Shown: piece by piece, positions 35,409 through 45,108 of the stretch
Layout of the letters: the number at the start of each line of letters is the position of its first letter
How positions within the stretch are numbered: position 1 is the stretch's first letter
Assembly (NCBI RefSeq): GCF_900129665.1
Contig: NZ_FQWL01000001.1
Span: 1,206,457-1,270,456 of the forward strand
Source: Flagellimonas flava
Lineage (GTDB): Bacteria > Bacteroidota > Bacteroidia > Flavobacteriales > Flavobacteriaceae
Length of the DNA stretch: 64,000 bases
Reading direction: 5' to 3'
Made by a program: the position numbers and the translations under genes
The notes under the pieces: model-generated
What the model saw: only the letters and a program-made list of their open reading frames with translations
Told to the model about the DNA's origin: nothing
Database searches by the model: none

Positions 35409-36476
35409 ATGCCAAAGAAAAAAAACCAAATCATAGTTTTAGCACAATCCTTGGAGCAACCAAGAATAGTGAAAAGAATCATTGAAAAATCCTCGGAATT
35501 TGATTCGGTGAAAGTGTATGGTTTTACTAGAAAGATACACGCTGTTCACAATTACAGTGTTCTACAGGATTATGACAATATTGACATAACCATAGTAGGT
35601 TCAATGGCAAATAGTAAATATGCAAGCCGTGCTTTTATGTATCTCAAGCTAATCCGCCTGCTATACAAGAACCATGGATTTGGTCAAAAACGAATTTATG
35701 CCTTTGGTTTGGATTTAAGAGGAATTGCAGGTGTGATTCCCAATGCCAAAATAGAATATGAAATAAGCGATATCATGTGGCTTTACAAAACTGGAGCCCA
35801 ACGGAAAATCTTAAGTGCAAATGATATTTTTTTGGCCAAACGCTCCAACAAAGTCATTTTCACCTCCAAGGGCTTTTACAATTCCTATTATGCTAAACAT
35901 GTTAAACCGGATAAGGTGCTTATTAAAGAAAATAAGTTTAAATCTTATGATAAAGTAACATCTATAGAGCAAATTAAAAGCGATAAAATTCGTATTGCTT
36001 ACATAGGTGCTTTTAGATACTCCAAAATAATTGAGTATTTATTGAAGACTGTTGCCAATAATGCGGAATTACAACTTAATTTCTATGGTGATGGAAATCA
36101 GCATATTGTTGAAACCATAAAAAGCAATGCCGCCAGTTCTGAAAACATTACATACAATGGTGCATTTAAGAATCCAGATGATCTCGAACGAATCTATGAA
36201 GAAAACAATTTAAACTTCGTGGTTTATGATAATACCCTTGACAATGAAAAAGTAGCCATGCCCAATAAATTCTATGAGTCTGGTTTTTTTAATGTTCCCA
36301 TTGCATGTGCAACAAACACCTATGTAGGTGAACGTGTATTGGAACAGAATATGGGATGGATCGTAGATGCAAAATATGATGCAATATCAACATTCCTAAA
36401 TTCATTGACGTTAAGTGAAATATTAGATCGCCATGAGAGAATAAAACTGCTAGATAAGTCGTTATTTCACTGCTAA
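35409..36476 (+). CDS. Glycosyltransferase, GT-B fold
   Basis: A 355-residue protein. The N-terminal half resembles a GT4-like acceptor domain (IIVLAQSLEQPRIVKRIIEKS); the C-terminal half has RIAYIGAFRYSKIIEYLL, LNFYGDGNQHIVETI and the donor-binding end MPNKFYESGFFNVPIAC. It is located between wecC and capE in one operon, spaced 12 bp after wecC, so it probably transfers one of the locus sugars, perhaps ManNAcA. Specificity is inference only. Confidence 0.78.
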   Translation: MPKKKNQIIVLAQSLEQPRIVKRIIEKSSEFDSVKVYGFTRKIHAVHNYSVLQDYDNIDITIVGSMANSKYASRAFMYLKLIRLLYKNHGFGQKRIYAFGLDLRGIAGVIPNAKIEYEISDIMWLYKTGAQRKILSANDIFLAKRSNKVIFTSKGFYNSYYAKHVKPDKVLIKENKFKSYDKVTSIEQIKSDKIRIAYIGAFRYSKIIEYLLKTVANNAELQLNFYGDGNQHIVETIKSNAASSENITYNGAFKNPDDLERIYEENNLNFVVYDNTLDNEKVAMPNKFYESGFFNVPIACATNTYVGERVLEQNMGWIVDAKYDAISTFLNSLTLSEILDRHERIKLLDKSLFHC

Positions 36477-36502
36477 GCCTATAAAATAAAACAACCTCTA
36501 TT

Positions 36503-37513
36503 ATGTTTGATGGTAAAACATTATTGATTACAGGTGGTACGGGATCCTTCGGAAATGCCGTGCTCAACCGCTTTTTAAAGACCAATATTAAGGAAATAAG
36601 AATTTTTAGCCGTGATGAAAAAAAGCAGGACGACATGCGCACACGGTTAAAGAACAAGAAAGTGAAATTTTACATTGGAGATGTCCGCAATTACGAAAGT
36701 ATAGAAAAAGCTATGCGCGGAGTTGACTATGTATTTCATGCTGCAGCTTTAAAACAAGTACCTTCTTGTGAGTTTTTCCCTCTTGAAGCGGCAAAAACCA
36801 ACGTTTTTGGCACTCAAAACACCATAGATGCGGCGGTGGCCAATAGGGTAAAACGGATTATCTGTCTCAGTACGGATAAAGCTGCCTATCCTATTAACGC
36901 CATGGGAATTAGCAAGGCATTAATGGAAAAAGTCGCAGTTGCAGCGTCCAGAAATATTTCGGAGGATGAAACTATAGTGTGCCTTACTAGATATGGCAAC
37001 GTAATGGCTTCCAGAGGTTCAGTTATACCATTATTTGTAAAACAAATTACAGAGAGCGCCCCGTTGACAGTTACGGATCCGAAGATGACTCGCTTTCTGA
37101 TGTCATTGGAAGATGCTGTCGATTTGGTACTCTTTGCCTTTCAGCATGGTAATCAGGGGGATCTTTTTGTAAACAAAGCGCCAGCTAGCACAATTGGTGA
37201 CCTGGCAGAGGCAATTAAAGATATCTTCAACGCCGATAATGAAATAAAGGTCATTGGAACCAGACATGGTGAAAAACTGTATGAGACACTTTGCACCCGA
37301 GAAGAAATGCAAAAAGCTCAGGATATGGGTGAATTTTACAGGATTCCAGCGGATAATAGGGACTTAAACTACAATCGGTATTTTTCAGAAGGTGAAACAG
37401 ACATGAGCGAGATTGAAGACTACCATTCCCATAATACAGATCAATTGACAAATGATGAACTTAAGCAAACTTTACTGAACTTAGATTTTATAAAAGAATC
37501 TTTGAATGGCTGA
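36503..37513 (+). CDS. capE: UDP-GlcNAc 4,6-dehydratase/5-epimerase (CapE/FnlA-like)
   Basis: A 336-residue soluble SDR, first step of UDP-L-FucNAc synthesis. LITGGTGSFGNAVLNRF binds NADP; the active site is STDKAAYPINAMGISK with Met in place of Tyr, as in CapE and FlaA1. CLTRYGNVMASRGSVIPLF and TDPKMTRFLMSLEDAV are family signatures. Overlaps the cupin gene by 8 bp. Confidence 0.93.
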   Translation: MFDGKTLLITGGTGSFGNAVLNRFLKTNIKEIRIFSRDEKKQDDMRTRLKNKKVKFYIGDVRNYESIEKAMRGVDYVFHAAALKQVPSCEFFPLEAAKTNVFGTQNTIDAAVANRVKRIICLSTDKAAYPINAMGISKALMEKVAVAASRNISEDETIVCLTRYGNVMASRGSVIPLFVKQITESAPLTVTDPKMTRFLMSLEDAVDLVLFAFQHGNQGDLFVNKAPASTIGDLAEAIKDIFNADNEIKVIGTRHGEKLYETLCTREEMQKAQDMGEFYRIPADNRDLNYNRYFSEGETDMSEIEDYHSHNTDQLTNDELKQTLLNLDFIKESLNG

Positions 37514-37940
37514 AATTCAGAGAATTAATGGCGAATATTTTAAGGACCACCGCGGAAGCTTACTTTTTTTCAACCAGCTAGATATGCGTGAAATTGTGCG
37601 ATTTTACGAAATTTTCCCTTCAGATCCCAAACTGATTCGAGGATGGCAGGGGCATCGCACAGAAAAAAAATGGTTCTATTGCACAAAGGGCAGCTTTATC
37701 ATCAATACGGTTTTAATAGATAATTTTGATAAACCTTCCAAAAGCTTGGTGACCTCCAAGTATATCCTCAATGATACCTTTCCCGAGGTGCTTCTTGTTC
37801 CCCAAGGACATGCAACTGCTATTAGGGCTATGGAGAAAAATGCCAGACTTCAGGTTTATTCAAATTTTACCTTAGAAGAATCAAAAAACGATGACTATAG
37901 GTTTGATTTGGAAGAATGGCCCGCTGATTGGAAAACATAA
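37506..37940 (+). CDS. Cupin-fold sugar epimerase/isomerase-like protein (RmlC/WxcM type)
   Basis: A 144-residue cupin related to dTDP-4-dehydrorhamnose 3,5-epimerase or WxcM ketoisomerases: EYFKDHRGSLLFFNQ, IRGWQGHRTEKKWFYCTKGSF, LVPQGHATAI. It lies between capE and capF in a FucNAc operon whose CapF already has its own cupin domain, so a separate epimerase is unexpected. It might speed C3 epimerisation or redirect the CapE product to another sugar. Confidence 0.82.
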   Translation: MAEIQRINGEYFKDHRGSLLFFNQLDMREIVRFYEIFPSDPKLIRGWQGHRTEKKWFYCTKGSFIINTVLIDNFDKPSKSLVTSKYILNDTFPEVLLVPQGHATAIRAMEKNARLQVYSNFTLEESKNDDYRFDLEEWPADWKT

Positions 37941-37943
37941 ACT

Positions 37944-39101
37944 ATGGAAAAACAGAAATTAAAGATAGGAATTACCGGTCAAGCTGGTTTCGTAGGATAT
38001 CACCTTTACACCACGCTTTCACTTGATGAGCAAATCGAACTCATCAATTTTGAGCGCTCATATTTTGATGATAGTGAAAAATTGGAAGACTTCGTGACCT
38101 CATGCGATACCATAGTTCATTTGGCAGCTATGAATCGTCATGACGATCCAAATGTGATATATCAGACGAACATAGGGCTTGTAAAAAAAATCATTGCCGC
38201 ATGCGAATCACAAAAGGTCACTCCGCACATTATTTTTTCCTCATCTTCCCAAGAACTTAAAGACAATCTTTACGGTAAGTCAAAAAAAGAGGGTAAAGAA
38301 CTATTTATGGAGTGGAGCAAAAGTAATGGTGGACGGTTTACGTCCTTAACCATACCTAATGTTTTTGGGCCCTTTGGAAAGCCAAACTACAATTCAGTGG
38401 TTGCCACATTCTGTCATAAAGTATCTCGGGACGAGGAAACTAAGATTATCAATGATGGTGAGGTTGGGCTAATCTATATTAACGAATTAGTTGAAATTTT
38501 TGTTCATACTATTTTTAATGGTATCAACGAAGATAAAAGCAATAAAATCAGCACTGAAGTATTTATCCCTCCCAATCACCACGTAAAGGTCTCAGAGCTT
38601 TTGCGTCTGCTTAAAAAGTACCGCGAAGATTATATGGAAGATGGTGTTTTTCCTAATCTTGAAAATCAATTTGAAAAAGCCTTATTCAATACCTTTAGAT
38701 GTTACGTACCAAGCTCGCACTACCCTGTTAAGTATACTAAACATGTGGATCCAAGAGGAAGTTTTGTGGAAATTGCCAGAACCCAAACCAGTGGACAATT
38801 CTCTTTCTCCACTACCGTTCCAGGTATTACCAGAGGTAATCATTTCCATACTCGGAAGGCGGAACGATTTGCGGTCATCCAAGGAAAAGCCCGTATACAG
38901 CTGCGTAAAATAGGTTCGGATGAAATCATCAATTATACACTGGATGGGAACGAACCTTCATATGTTGATATGCCTATTTGGTATACCCATAATATTACCA
39001 ATATTGGGGACAATGAGTTGATCACATTATTTTGGATCAATGAACCCTATAATCCCGAAGATGCTGACACCTATTTTCAAGATGTTGAACCACTAACCTG
39101 A
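37944..39101 (+). CDS. capF: UDP-2-acetamido-2,6-dideoxy-hexulose reductase (CapF/FnlB-like)
   Basis: A 385-residue bifunctional protein: N-terminal SDR domain (IGITGQAGFVGYHLY; IVHLAAMNRHDD; IFSSSSQELKDNLYGKSKKEG) and C-terminal cupin (DPRGSFVEIARTQTSGQFSFS; TRGNHFHTRKAERFAVIQG). Known CapF epimerises at C3 with the cupin and reduces C4 with the SDR domain. Second step of UDP-L-FucNAc synthesis. Spacing 3 bp after the cupin gene. Confidence 0.94.
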   Translation: MEKQKLKIGITGQAGFVGYHLYTTLSLDEQIELINFERSYFDDSEKLEDFVTSCDTIVHLAAMNRHDDPNVIYQTNIGLVKKIIAACESQKVTPHIIFSSSSQELKDNLYGKSKKEGKELFMEWSKSNGGRFTSLTIPNVFGPFGKPNYNSVVATFCHKVSRDEETKIINDGEVGLIYINELVEIFVHTIFNGINEDKSNKISTEVFIPPNHHVKVSELLRLLKKYREDYMEDGVFPNLENQFEKALFNTFRCYVPSSHYPVKYTKHVDPRGSFVEIARTQTSGQFSFSTTVPGITRGNHFHTRKAERFAVIQGKARIQLRKIGSDEIINYTLDGNEPSYVDMPIWYTHNITNIGDNELITLFWINEPYNPEDADTYFQDVEPLT

Positions 39102-39109
39102 TAAACCAT

Positions 39110-40249
39110 ATGTTGAAGAAACTAAAAGTATTGACAGTTGTGGGTACGCGCCCTGAGATCATTCGATTGGCCTGCGTCCTAAAAGCATTGGATGCAAATC
39201 CAGCCATTGCACATACCTTGGTTCATACTGGTCAGAACTATGACTATGAGCTAAATGAGATTTTCTTTGAAGATATGGGCATACGCCGACCCGACCACTT
39301 TTTGAATGCCGCTGGAAAAAATGCTTCCGAAACTGTGGGTCAGATACTTATTAAAATTGACCCACTGTTAGAGCAAATTCAACCAGACGCTTTTTTGGTA
39401 CTGGGAGATACCAATTCCTGTCTTTGTGCTATTCCTGCAAAAAAACGTAAAATTCCTGTTTTCCATATGGAAGCCGGTAACCGTTGCTTTGACCAGAGAG
39501 TTCCTGAAGAAACCAATAGGAAGATTGTTGACCATGTCGCCGATATTAATCTGACTTACAGTGACATTGCTCGCGAATATTTATTAAGGGAGGGGTTACC
39601 ACCCGATAGGATTATCAAAACAGGAAGCCCCATGTTTGAGGTATTGGGACAGTTCAAGGCCAAAATAGAGGCTTCAACGGTATTAAAAGACCTTAATTTA
39701 GAAAAACAAAAATATTTTGTGGTTTCCTCCCATCGAGAAGAGAACATCAACAATCCGAAAAATTTTGAGGGTCTGATGGATTCTCTAAATCAAATTGCCG
39801 AAAAATATGAGTATCCAGTAATCGTATCCACACATCCACGGACTCGGAATATGCTGAATTCAAAAAAAGTCAAAGCACACAAAAACATTCAGTTTTTAAA
39901 ACCTTTGGGCTTTTCAGACTATAATGCCCTGCAATATCACTCCTTCGCTGTTCTTTCTGATAGCGGCACTATTTCAGAAGAGTCATCTATTCTCAACTTT
40001 AGGGCTTTAAATATAAGAGAGGCCCATGAACGACCTGAAGCCATGGAAGAGGCTTCGGTAATGATGGTTGGACTAAGTCCCGAAAGAATTTTACAGGCCC
40101 TTGAGGCTCTAGATTTGCAAAAAAGAAACCCGGAGAGAAACTTTAGGGAAGTTGGAGACTATTCCATGCCGAATGTAAGTGAAAAAGTGGTACGGATCAT
40201 AATCTCATATGTGGATTACGTGAACAGGGTAGTTTGGTCTAAGCATTAA
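39110..40249 (+). CDS. capG: UDP-N-acetylglucosamine 2-epimerase-like enzyme of FucNAc synthesis (CapG/FnlC)
   Basis: A 379-residue WecB-fold protein of the CapG/WbjD/FnlC branch: VVGTRPEIIRLACVLKAL, VHTGQNYDYELNEIFFEDM, LVLGDTNSCLCAIPAKKRKIP, HMEAGNRCFDQRVPEE. The longer motifs differ from those of the wecB copy at 33,064 and fit the C2 epimerase giving UDP-L-FucNAc. It ends the biosynthetic triad and precedes a WbuB-like glycosyltransferase. Confidence 0.93.
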   Translation: MLKKLKVLTVVGTRPEIIRLACVLKALDANPAIAHTLVHTGQNYDYELNEIFFEDMGIRRPDHFLNAAGKNASETVGQILIKIDPLLEQIQPDAFLVLGDTNSCLCAIPAKKRKIPVFHMEAGNRCFDQRVPEETNRKIVDHVADINLTYSDIAREYLLREGLPPDRIIKTGSPMFEVLGQFKAKIEASTVLKDLNLEKQKYFVVSSHREENINNPKNFEGLMDSLNQIAEKYEYPVIVSTHPRTRNMLNSKKVKAHKNIQFLKPLGFSDYNALQYHSFAVLSDSGTISEESSILNFRALNIREAHERPEAMEEASVMMVGLSPERILQALEALDLQKRNPERNFREVGDYSMPNVSEKVVRIIISYVDYVNRVVWSKH

Positions 40250-40317
40250 TTTCCAGAAAAGTAGTTTTTATCGACACCCAACAACCAAGAATCTTTGAAA
40301 ACAACAAAAATAAACAT

Positions 40318-41520
40318 ATGAAGGTAGTCTTTTTGGCATTGGGTTTCCCGCATAAAAAAGAACCTGGAAACTTTTATATGACCTTGATGGACAGGTTCCA
40401 TAGCGAGGGACATGAGGTTACAATAATTGCCCCTGCCCACAAAGGAACCGTTCCTGGTCTTCAACAAGAGAACAATTTCAGGGTACTTCGTGTAAAGACG
40501 TTACCGCAGTTTGGAGTAAACTTTGTCAAGAAGGGACTAGCAAACTTGTTGCTGCCATACCAATACAAAAAAGCGTTAAGGGCATTGGAGGAGGATTCCA
40601 ATTTTGACCTTATCTTTATGCCTACCCCTCCCATTACTCTATACAATCTGGCCTATTGGCTCAAAAAGAAGTCCAACGGTAAAATATACCTTATTCTTCG
40701 CGATATTTTTCCTCAAAATGCAGTGGATTTAGGCATTATGAAAAAAAATGGTCCTTTTTATCATTTTTTCCGTAACCAAGAACGAAAACTATATAAGATT
40801 TCTGATGCTATAGGCTGTATGTCACCTGGAAACATGGAGTATGTAAAGAAACATAATCCCGAAGTCGACACTTCAAAATTACATCTTCTCCCCAACTGGT
40901 CGGATATGTTGCCCTTGGAAATGAACAAGCAAGAAATATTCAATATTGTTCAACGAGAGGCCATTAAAGATAAATTTGTAATCATTTTTGGTGGAAACAT
41001 TGGCAGGCCTCAAAAAATGGAGAATATTATTGAACTCGCTATCGCCTGCGAGGACATGGACGATGTTCTTTTTTTAATTTACGGTTATGGAGCCGAATAC
41101 AAAAACTTAAAGGCGTACACTAAACAGCGTGGTGCAAAAAACGTCCAATTTGGTAAAGAACTTCCTTATAACGAATTTATTAAGGTTCTTAGTCTTTGTC
41201 AGGTTGGTTTAATCTCTTTAAGCGAGGATTTTACCATTCCCAATATACCTTCAAAATCATTATCCTATTATAATGCCAAGATACCCATTCTGGCCTCCAT
41301 TGATTTAAATACGGACTTTGGAAATATTCTTGAAGAGAATCGTACGGGTGTTTGGGCAAAAGCTGGAGATGTTAATGCCCTTAAAGAACAATTGTTGGTG
41401 CTTTATAATGATCCAGATCTAAGAAAGGAAATGGGGGAAAATGGTTATGAGTATATGAAAAGTGAACTATCAACCGATCAGGCCTTTAGAACTGTTTTGA
41501 ATCAGATAAAACATTACTGA
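40318..41520 (+). CDS. Glycosyltransferase family 4 (WbuB-like, probable FucNAc transferase)
   Basis: A 400-residue GT-B enzyme. Its N-terminal PHKKEPGNFYMTLMDRF and especially ILRDIFPQNAVDLGIM are shared with WbuB proteins encoded beside fnlABC genes. Donor domain: IIFGGNIGRPQKMENII, GYGAEYKNLKAY, NIPSKSLSYYNAKIPILA. By context it probably transfers L-FucNAc. Start ATG 40318 is 68 bp after capG. Confidence 0.87.
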   Translation: MKVVFLALGFPHKKEPGNFYMTLMDRFHSEGHEVTIIAPAHKGTVPGLQQENNFRVLRVKTLPQFGVNFVKKGLANLLLPYQYKKALRALEEDSNFDLIFMPTPPITLYNLAYWLKKKSNGKIYLILRDIFPQNAVDLGIMKKNGPFYHFFRNQERKLYKISDAIGCMSPGNMEYVKKHNPEVDTSKLHLLPNWSDMLPLEMNKQEIFNIVQREAIKDKFVIIFGGNIGRPQKMENIIELAIACEDMDDVLFLIYGYGAEYKNLKAYTKQRGAKNVQFGKELPYNEFIKVLSLCQVGLISLSEDFTIPNIPSKSLSYYNAKIPILASIDLNTDFGNILEENRTGVWAKAGDVNALKEQLLVLYNDPDLRKEMGENGYEYMKSELSTDQAFRTVLNQIKHY

Positions 41521-41606
41521 CCTGGAGTGTTTAATTTTAAGGGATTTGCAAAATTTAAGTGATAGGGGCAACTGGATAAATATGGCACTACAAAAGCTTT
41601 TAGTCC

Positions 41607-41816
41607 TTAAAATATTCCTCGCAGGACCTCTTTGAAACTCCAAGAATAATATTCCCGAGGAAAAGCAATCGCTTCGGCTATCAACTCCAGTATTTTTTGT
41701 GTCGGAGGAACACCATCTTGTGTTTTTGCTTGTCTAAAAAAGTATGGTGAGGTACGGTTTAAACAGCTATTTAAAGCTGAACTTTCCGATGGTTTCGTTC
41801 CAGTTTGAACTAACTT
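41607..41816 (-). pseudogene. Open frame continuing in phase past the sugar-transferase stop codon
   Basis: After the TAA of the sugar transferase (41819-41817, minus strand) the same frame stays open for 69 codons to a second TAA at 41609-41607. The last ~40 codons look protein-like (KTQDGVPPTQKILELIAEAI; AFPREYYSWSFKEVL). No ATG or GTG start fits. It may be the end of a decayed gene or of a longer ancestral transferase; no family was recognised. Confidence 0.3.
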
Positions 41817-42467
41817 TTAGGAAGCATTGGCACGTTCCCATTGTTTTTTACGGTAAACATCAAAAATGTCCAAGAATTCATCTTGATCAATTGCAACTTC
41901 TGATTTTGATATTATTTTCAGTACCGTCTTATATAGGATTTTTACATCTAGTGCTAGACTGGAGTTCTCAACATAATCGACATCCAATGAAAACCGCTCT
42001 TCCCATACTAGACTATTACGGCCAGCTACTTGCGCTGCGCCAGTGATACCAGGCCTAACCATGTGTCTTTTTCGTTCTATTTCATTGTAGTATGGGAGAT
42101 ATTGAACGGCAAGCGGCCTAGGGCCTACTAAACTCATATCCCCTTTGATGACATTCAGCAACTGAGGAATCTCATCCAAGGAATACTTCCGAATAAACCT
42201 GCCGGCCTTTGTTGTGCGAACTCTGTTTGAGAGTAAATTACCATTGGCATCCTTTTTATTGTTCATGGATTTGAACTTGATGATCTTAAAAATCTTTTCA
42301 TCCTTTCCCGGCCGTTCTTGAAAGAAAAATGGAGATCCCTTAAAATCAATCCAAAGAACTATAGTTAGGATAATAAATACTGGAGACAGTGCTATAACTC
42401 CTAACAAAGAAGCACTGAAGTCAAAAAAGCGTTTGAAATAGGTATGGTATAAATTGTTGGACATCAA
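41817..42467 (-). CDS. Initiating sugar transferase, PglC-type phosphoglycosyl transferase (copy 1)
   Basis: A 216-residue membrane-associated monotopic phosphoglycosyl transferase: one re-entrant hydrophobic helix (FDFSASLLGVIALSPVFIILTIVLW), GSPFFFQERPGKDEKIFKIIKFKSM, YSLDEIPQLLNVIKGDMSLVGPRPL with the catalytic Asp-Glu pair, and RPGITGAAQVAGRN. It moves a sugar-1-phosphate to undecaprenyl phosphate to start repeat-unit synthesis. It lies on the opposite strand to the surrounding operons. Confidence 0.94.
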   Translation of the reverse strand: MMSNNLYHTYFKRFFDFSASLLGVIALSPVFIILTIVLWIDFKGSPFFFQERPGKDEKIFKIIKFKSMNNKKDANGNLLSNRVRTTKAGRFIRKYSLDEIPQLLNVIKGDMSLVGPRPLAVQYLPYYNEIERKRHMVRPGITGAAQVAGRNSLVWEERFSLDVDYVENSSLALDVKILYKTVLKIISKSEVAIDQDEFLDIFDVYRKKQWERANAS

Positions 42468-42923
42468 GTAATAGATTTAACAATAAGTTAGCCTTGATCC
42501 TTTATACAAAAAAAAAGAAATAATTTCTTCAGTACCAGTTTAGACGATAAGATGCCTATTTATAAGATATATCACAACCTTTAAGTCATTTCACAATTTT
42601 TGAAAATACATCTGCAATGGACAAATGATATAAAAAGAACAGCTTATGGTTTAAGAGTATGTCTTGATTCATGGAGAAACAGCTATCCCATTGATTTTCC
42701 TGGTGTATAATCCTTAAAAGTCTATAAGCCAAGATTGTGGTTATTTGGATTTTAAATGCGGAACGGTTAAATCGACGGTTAGTTTTCTTAAAAAGTCTAA
42801 GAAATTCCGTTTTAAAACCTAAAATCGATGTGATTCTTCCATGAGCTAATTTTGGCAGAACACGATGATATAAAGTCTGGCAGCTGTCTTGGCGTTGGGA
42901 AATGACGAAATTCTAAACTTTTC
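42468..42923. other. Intergenic region, 456 bp
   Basis: No gene seen. It lies upstream of the minus-strand sugar transferase and downstream of the aldo/keto reductase gene. No clear promoter pair was recognised. Confidence 0.4.
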
Positions 42924-43775
42924 CTATAGAACAACTGACCACTCAAAGTTATCAGGGTCAGGCCCATAACGATGGTTCCGATCCATGGCATCAAGGAAGT
43001 CCATATCTGATGCAGACAGTTCAAAATCAAATATATCGGCATTCGAAATAATACGTTCTCTTTTTGCCGATTTGGGAATTGTGATTACCCCTTTCTGCAG
43101 ATCATACCTTAGCACTATTTGGGCAATGCTCTTATGGTATTTGTCAGCCAATTGTTGAAATTCCGGCAGCTCAAAGACTTTTCCTTGCATTAAAGGTGAC
43201 CAAGCCTCATATTGGATTTGGTGCTGCTGGCAAAAATCAATCAAGTCTTGTTGAACCAGATAGGGATGAAATTCCATCTGGTTTACCATTGGGTTGATCT
43301 CAGCACTCTCCATCAGGTCCTCTAGTTGATGCTTTAGGAAATTGCTTACACCTATGGCCCGTACTTTTTTCTGTTTGTACAGCTCCTCCAGCGCCCGCCA
43401 AGTATCCCTGTATTCCCCAGGCACCGGCCAATGCACTAAATAAAGGTCCAAATAATCCAGTTGAAGTTGTTCTAGGCTTCTATCAAAAGCTCTTAAGGTC
43501 CGATCATAGCCATGATCACTATTCCATACCTTATTCACCACAAAAATATCCTCTCTCGGTACGCTACTGGTCTTGATACCTTGACCAACACCACTTTCGT
43601 TTCGATATATTGCTGCCGTATCTATATGGCGATATCCGGTTTCTAGGGCCCACCGCACAGCATTGGCAACTTCTTGTCCATTCTTGGAAAGGTACACTCC
43701 TAGACCCAAATAAGGCATTTCTACTCCATTAATCAAGGTAAAGGTGCCAGATAAATTTGAAATATGATTCTTCAT
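42924..43775 (-). CDS. Aldo/keto reductase
   Basis: About 283 residues from ATG 43775; a TTG at 43802 would add nine residues. Barrel signatures: VEMPYLGLGVYLSKNG, GYRHIDTAAIYRNESGVGQGI with Asp and Tyr of the catalytic tetrad, VNKVWNSDHGY (Lys), YLDLYLVHWPVPG (His), and the cofactor-binding IPKSAKRERIISNADIFDFEL. Of the 2,5-diketo-gluconate-reductase type. A metabolic gene rather than an obvious polysaccharide gene; its inclusion here may be incidental. Confidence 0.93.
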   Translation of the reverse strand: MKNHISNLSGTFTLINGVEMPYLGLGVYLSKNGQEVANAVRWALETGYRHIDTAAIYRNESGVGQGIKTSSVPREDIFVVNKVWNSDHGYDRTLRAFDRSLEQLQLDYLDLYLVHWPVPGEYRDTWRALEELYKQKKVRAIGVSNFLKHQLEDLMESAEINPMVNQMEFHPYLVQQDLIDFCQQHQIQYEAWSPLMQGKVFELPEFQQLADKYHKSIAQIVLRYDLQKGVITIPKSAKRERIISNADIFDFELSASDMDFLDAMDRNHRYGPDPDNFEWSVVL

Positions 43776-44355
43776 CCCAATTTTCTTAAAATTTATAACC
43801 AAACTCGTTAGGGCTTAGTTTGTCGGTGTTCGATGAAGACCATAATTCGCATGCCTAGGTCCGTAGGTTTCGATAAAATTCACCGATTTGGTTAAATAAC
43901 AAATTTTTAAGCAGCGAATCTAATGCTTTTTTATCAAATCGTAATGTAGGATATCCTAATAATAAAAGGGATGTAAAACAAATTTTCCTATTCGGTTACG
44001 TAGTCAAACTCGCGACCTAGTTCAGTTTTAACGGTATACTACTAGTTGCAGTCTACTTTATACCATCAATTGTACATACTTTGAATCCAGGAGCGTTAGA
44101 CTTTTCATAATGTATTTGTAAAGGTATGTTCTAGCAGCAGTTCTCAAAAATCGGTTTTTCTGTAAAAATCATGTAAATCATTATAAAAAGGGAAATTAGC
44201 CACCCATCCAATAAAGCGGCAATATGTCGAATATGAACTTTAGTAACTAAAATCTTAAAATTAATATCTTTAATTTAGGCTACTGAATTCCTCTGACCTC
44301 AGAGAAATAGTATCCACTGGTCTTAACAAAACGATAACCCAAATAACAAGTTTAA
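43776..44355. other. Intergenic region, about 580 bp
   Basis: AT-rich gap between divergent genes (aldo/keto reductase and NTF2-like). TATCTTTA near 44,265-44,272 is one base off the -7 consensus. No gene seen. Confidence 0.4.
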
Positions 44356-44838
44356 ATGAAAAAGGAATATTTGAAAAGAGTACAATCTGTAGATACTTTA
44401 ATAAAGTCATTTTATGATTGTCTTGGTGGTGAACCAGGCGAACCAAGAGATTGGGATTTTTTTAGATTCCTATTTCATCCTCAAGCGAATAAGATTGGAT
44501 ATGAAAAAGATATAAATGGCAACATAAGACCTCAATTCATTTCGCCTAATGAATATGTGGAAAGAACGGGGTACTGGTTGGACTCGAAGCGTGAAACAGC
44601 TTTTTATGAAAGAGAAATCGGCAGAGTTCAGGAGATTTATGGGAATATGGCTCACGTGCTAAGTGTCTGCGAGGCTTTTCCAAGCAAGGAAGATATGGCA
44701 AATAACAAACCATATAAGCAAGATGTAAAAAGTATCCAATTGGCCTATTACAGGGACAGATGGTGGATTATTAACATGTTTTGGCATGGTGTTTCTCCAG
44801 AGTTTCCCATTCCGGAGCATTATTTGGGATCCAACTAA
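44356..44838 (+). CDS. NTF2/SnoaL-like protein of unknown function
   Basis: A 160-residue soluble protein that resembles the NTF2-like superfamily: helical start (VQSVDTLIKSFYDCLGG), FFRFLFHPQANKIG, then strands including YGNMAHVLSVCEAF, SIQLAYYRDRWWIINMFWHG. Family members range from isomerases to binding proteins. No signal sequence. Stands 270 bp ahead of the second sugar transferase; role in the locus unknown. Confidence 0.7.
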   Translation: MKKEYLKRVQSVDTLIKSFYDCLGGEPGEPRDWDFFRFLFHPQANKIGYEKDINGNIRPQFISPNEYVERTGYWLDSKRETAFYEREIGRVQEIYGNMAHVLSVCEAFPSKEDMANNKPYKQDVKSIQLAYYRDRWWIINMFWHGVSPEFPIPEHYLGSN

Positions 44839-45108
44839 CTTCTCTACGGTGATTCGATTTCATCTTTTTCAATATACTAGGGAACAAACTAACTTAGATT
44901 AATCTGTTAAATCTCCTTTGACATGCAATTGGCTCCGTATAATTTATGATATGCTCAACTTAAGACTGGAGATAATTTACCTAGCTTTTTGTTTTTTCAT
45001 AGGATTGTATGCTCACCTTTTAGTGGGGGGCAAAACTAATCTTCAAGACTTTTAGAACCTAAACCTTGAAGGTTTTATAAAAAATGTTGCCAAAATGATG
45101 AACTGATT

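Noticed and set aside
39110..40249. A second WecB for ManNAc synthesis
   Set aside because: Its motifs and position after capF fit the CapG/FnlC branch of FucNAc synthesis rather than a duplicate wecB.
41744..42046. Plus-strand open frame over the sugar transferase
   Set aside because: It is antisense to a well supported PglC-type gene and has no recognisable features.
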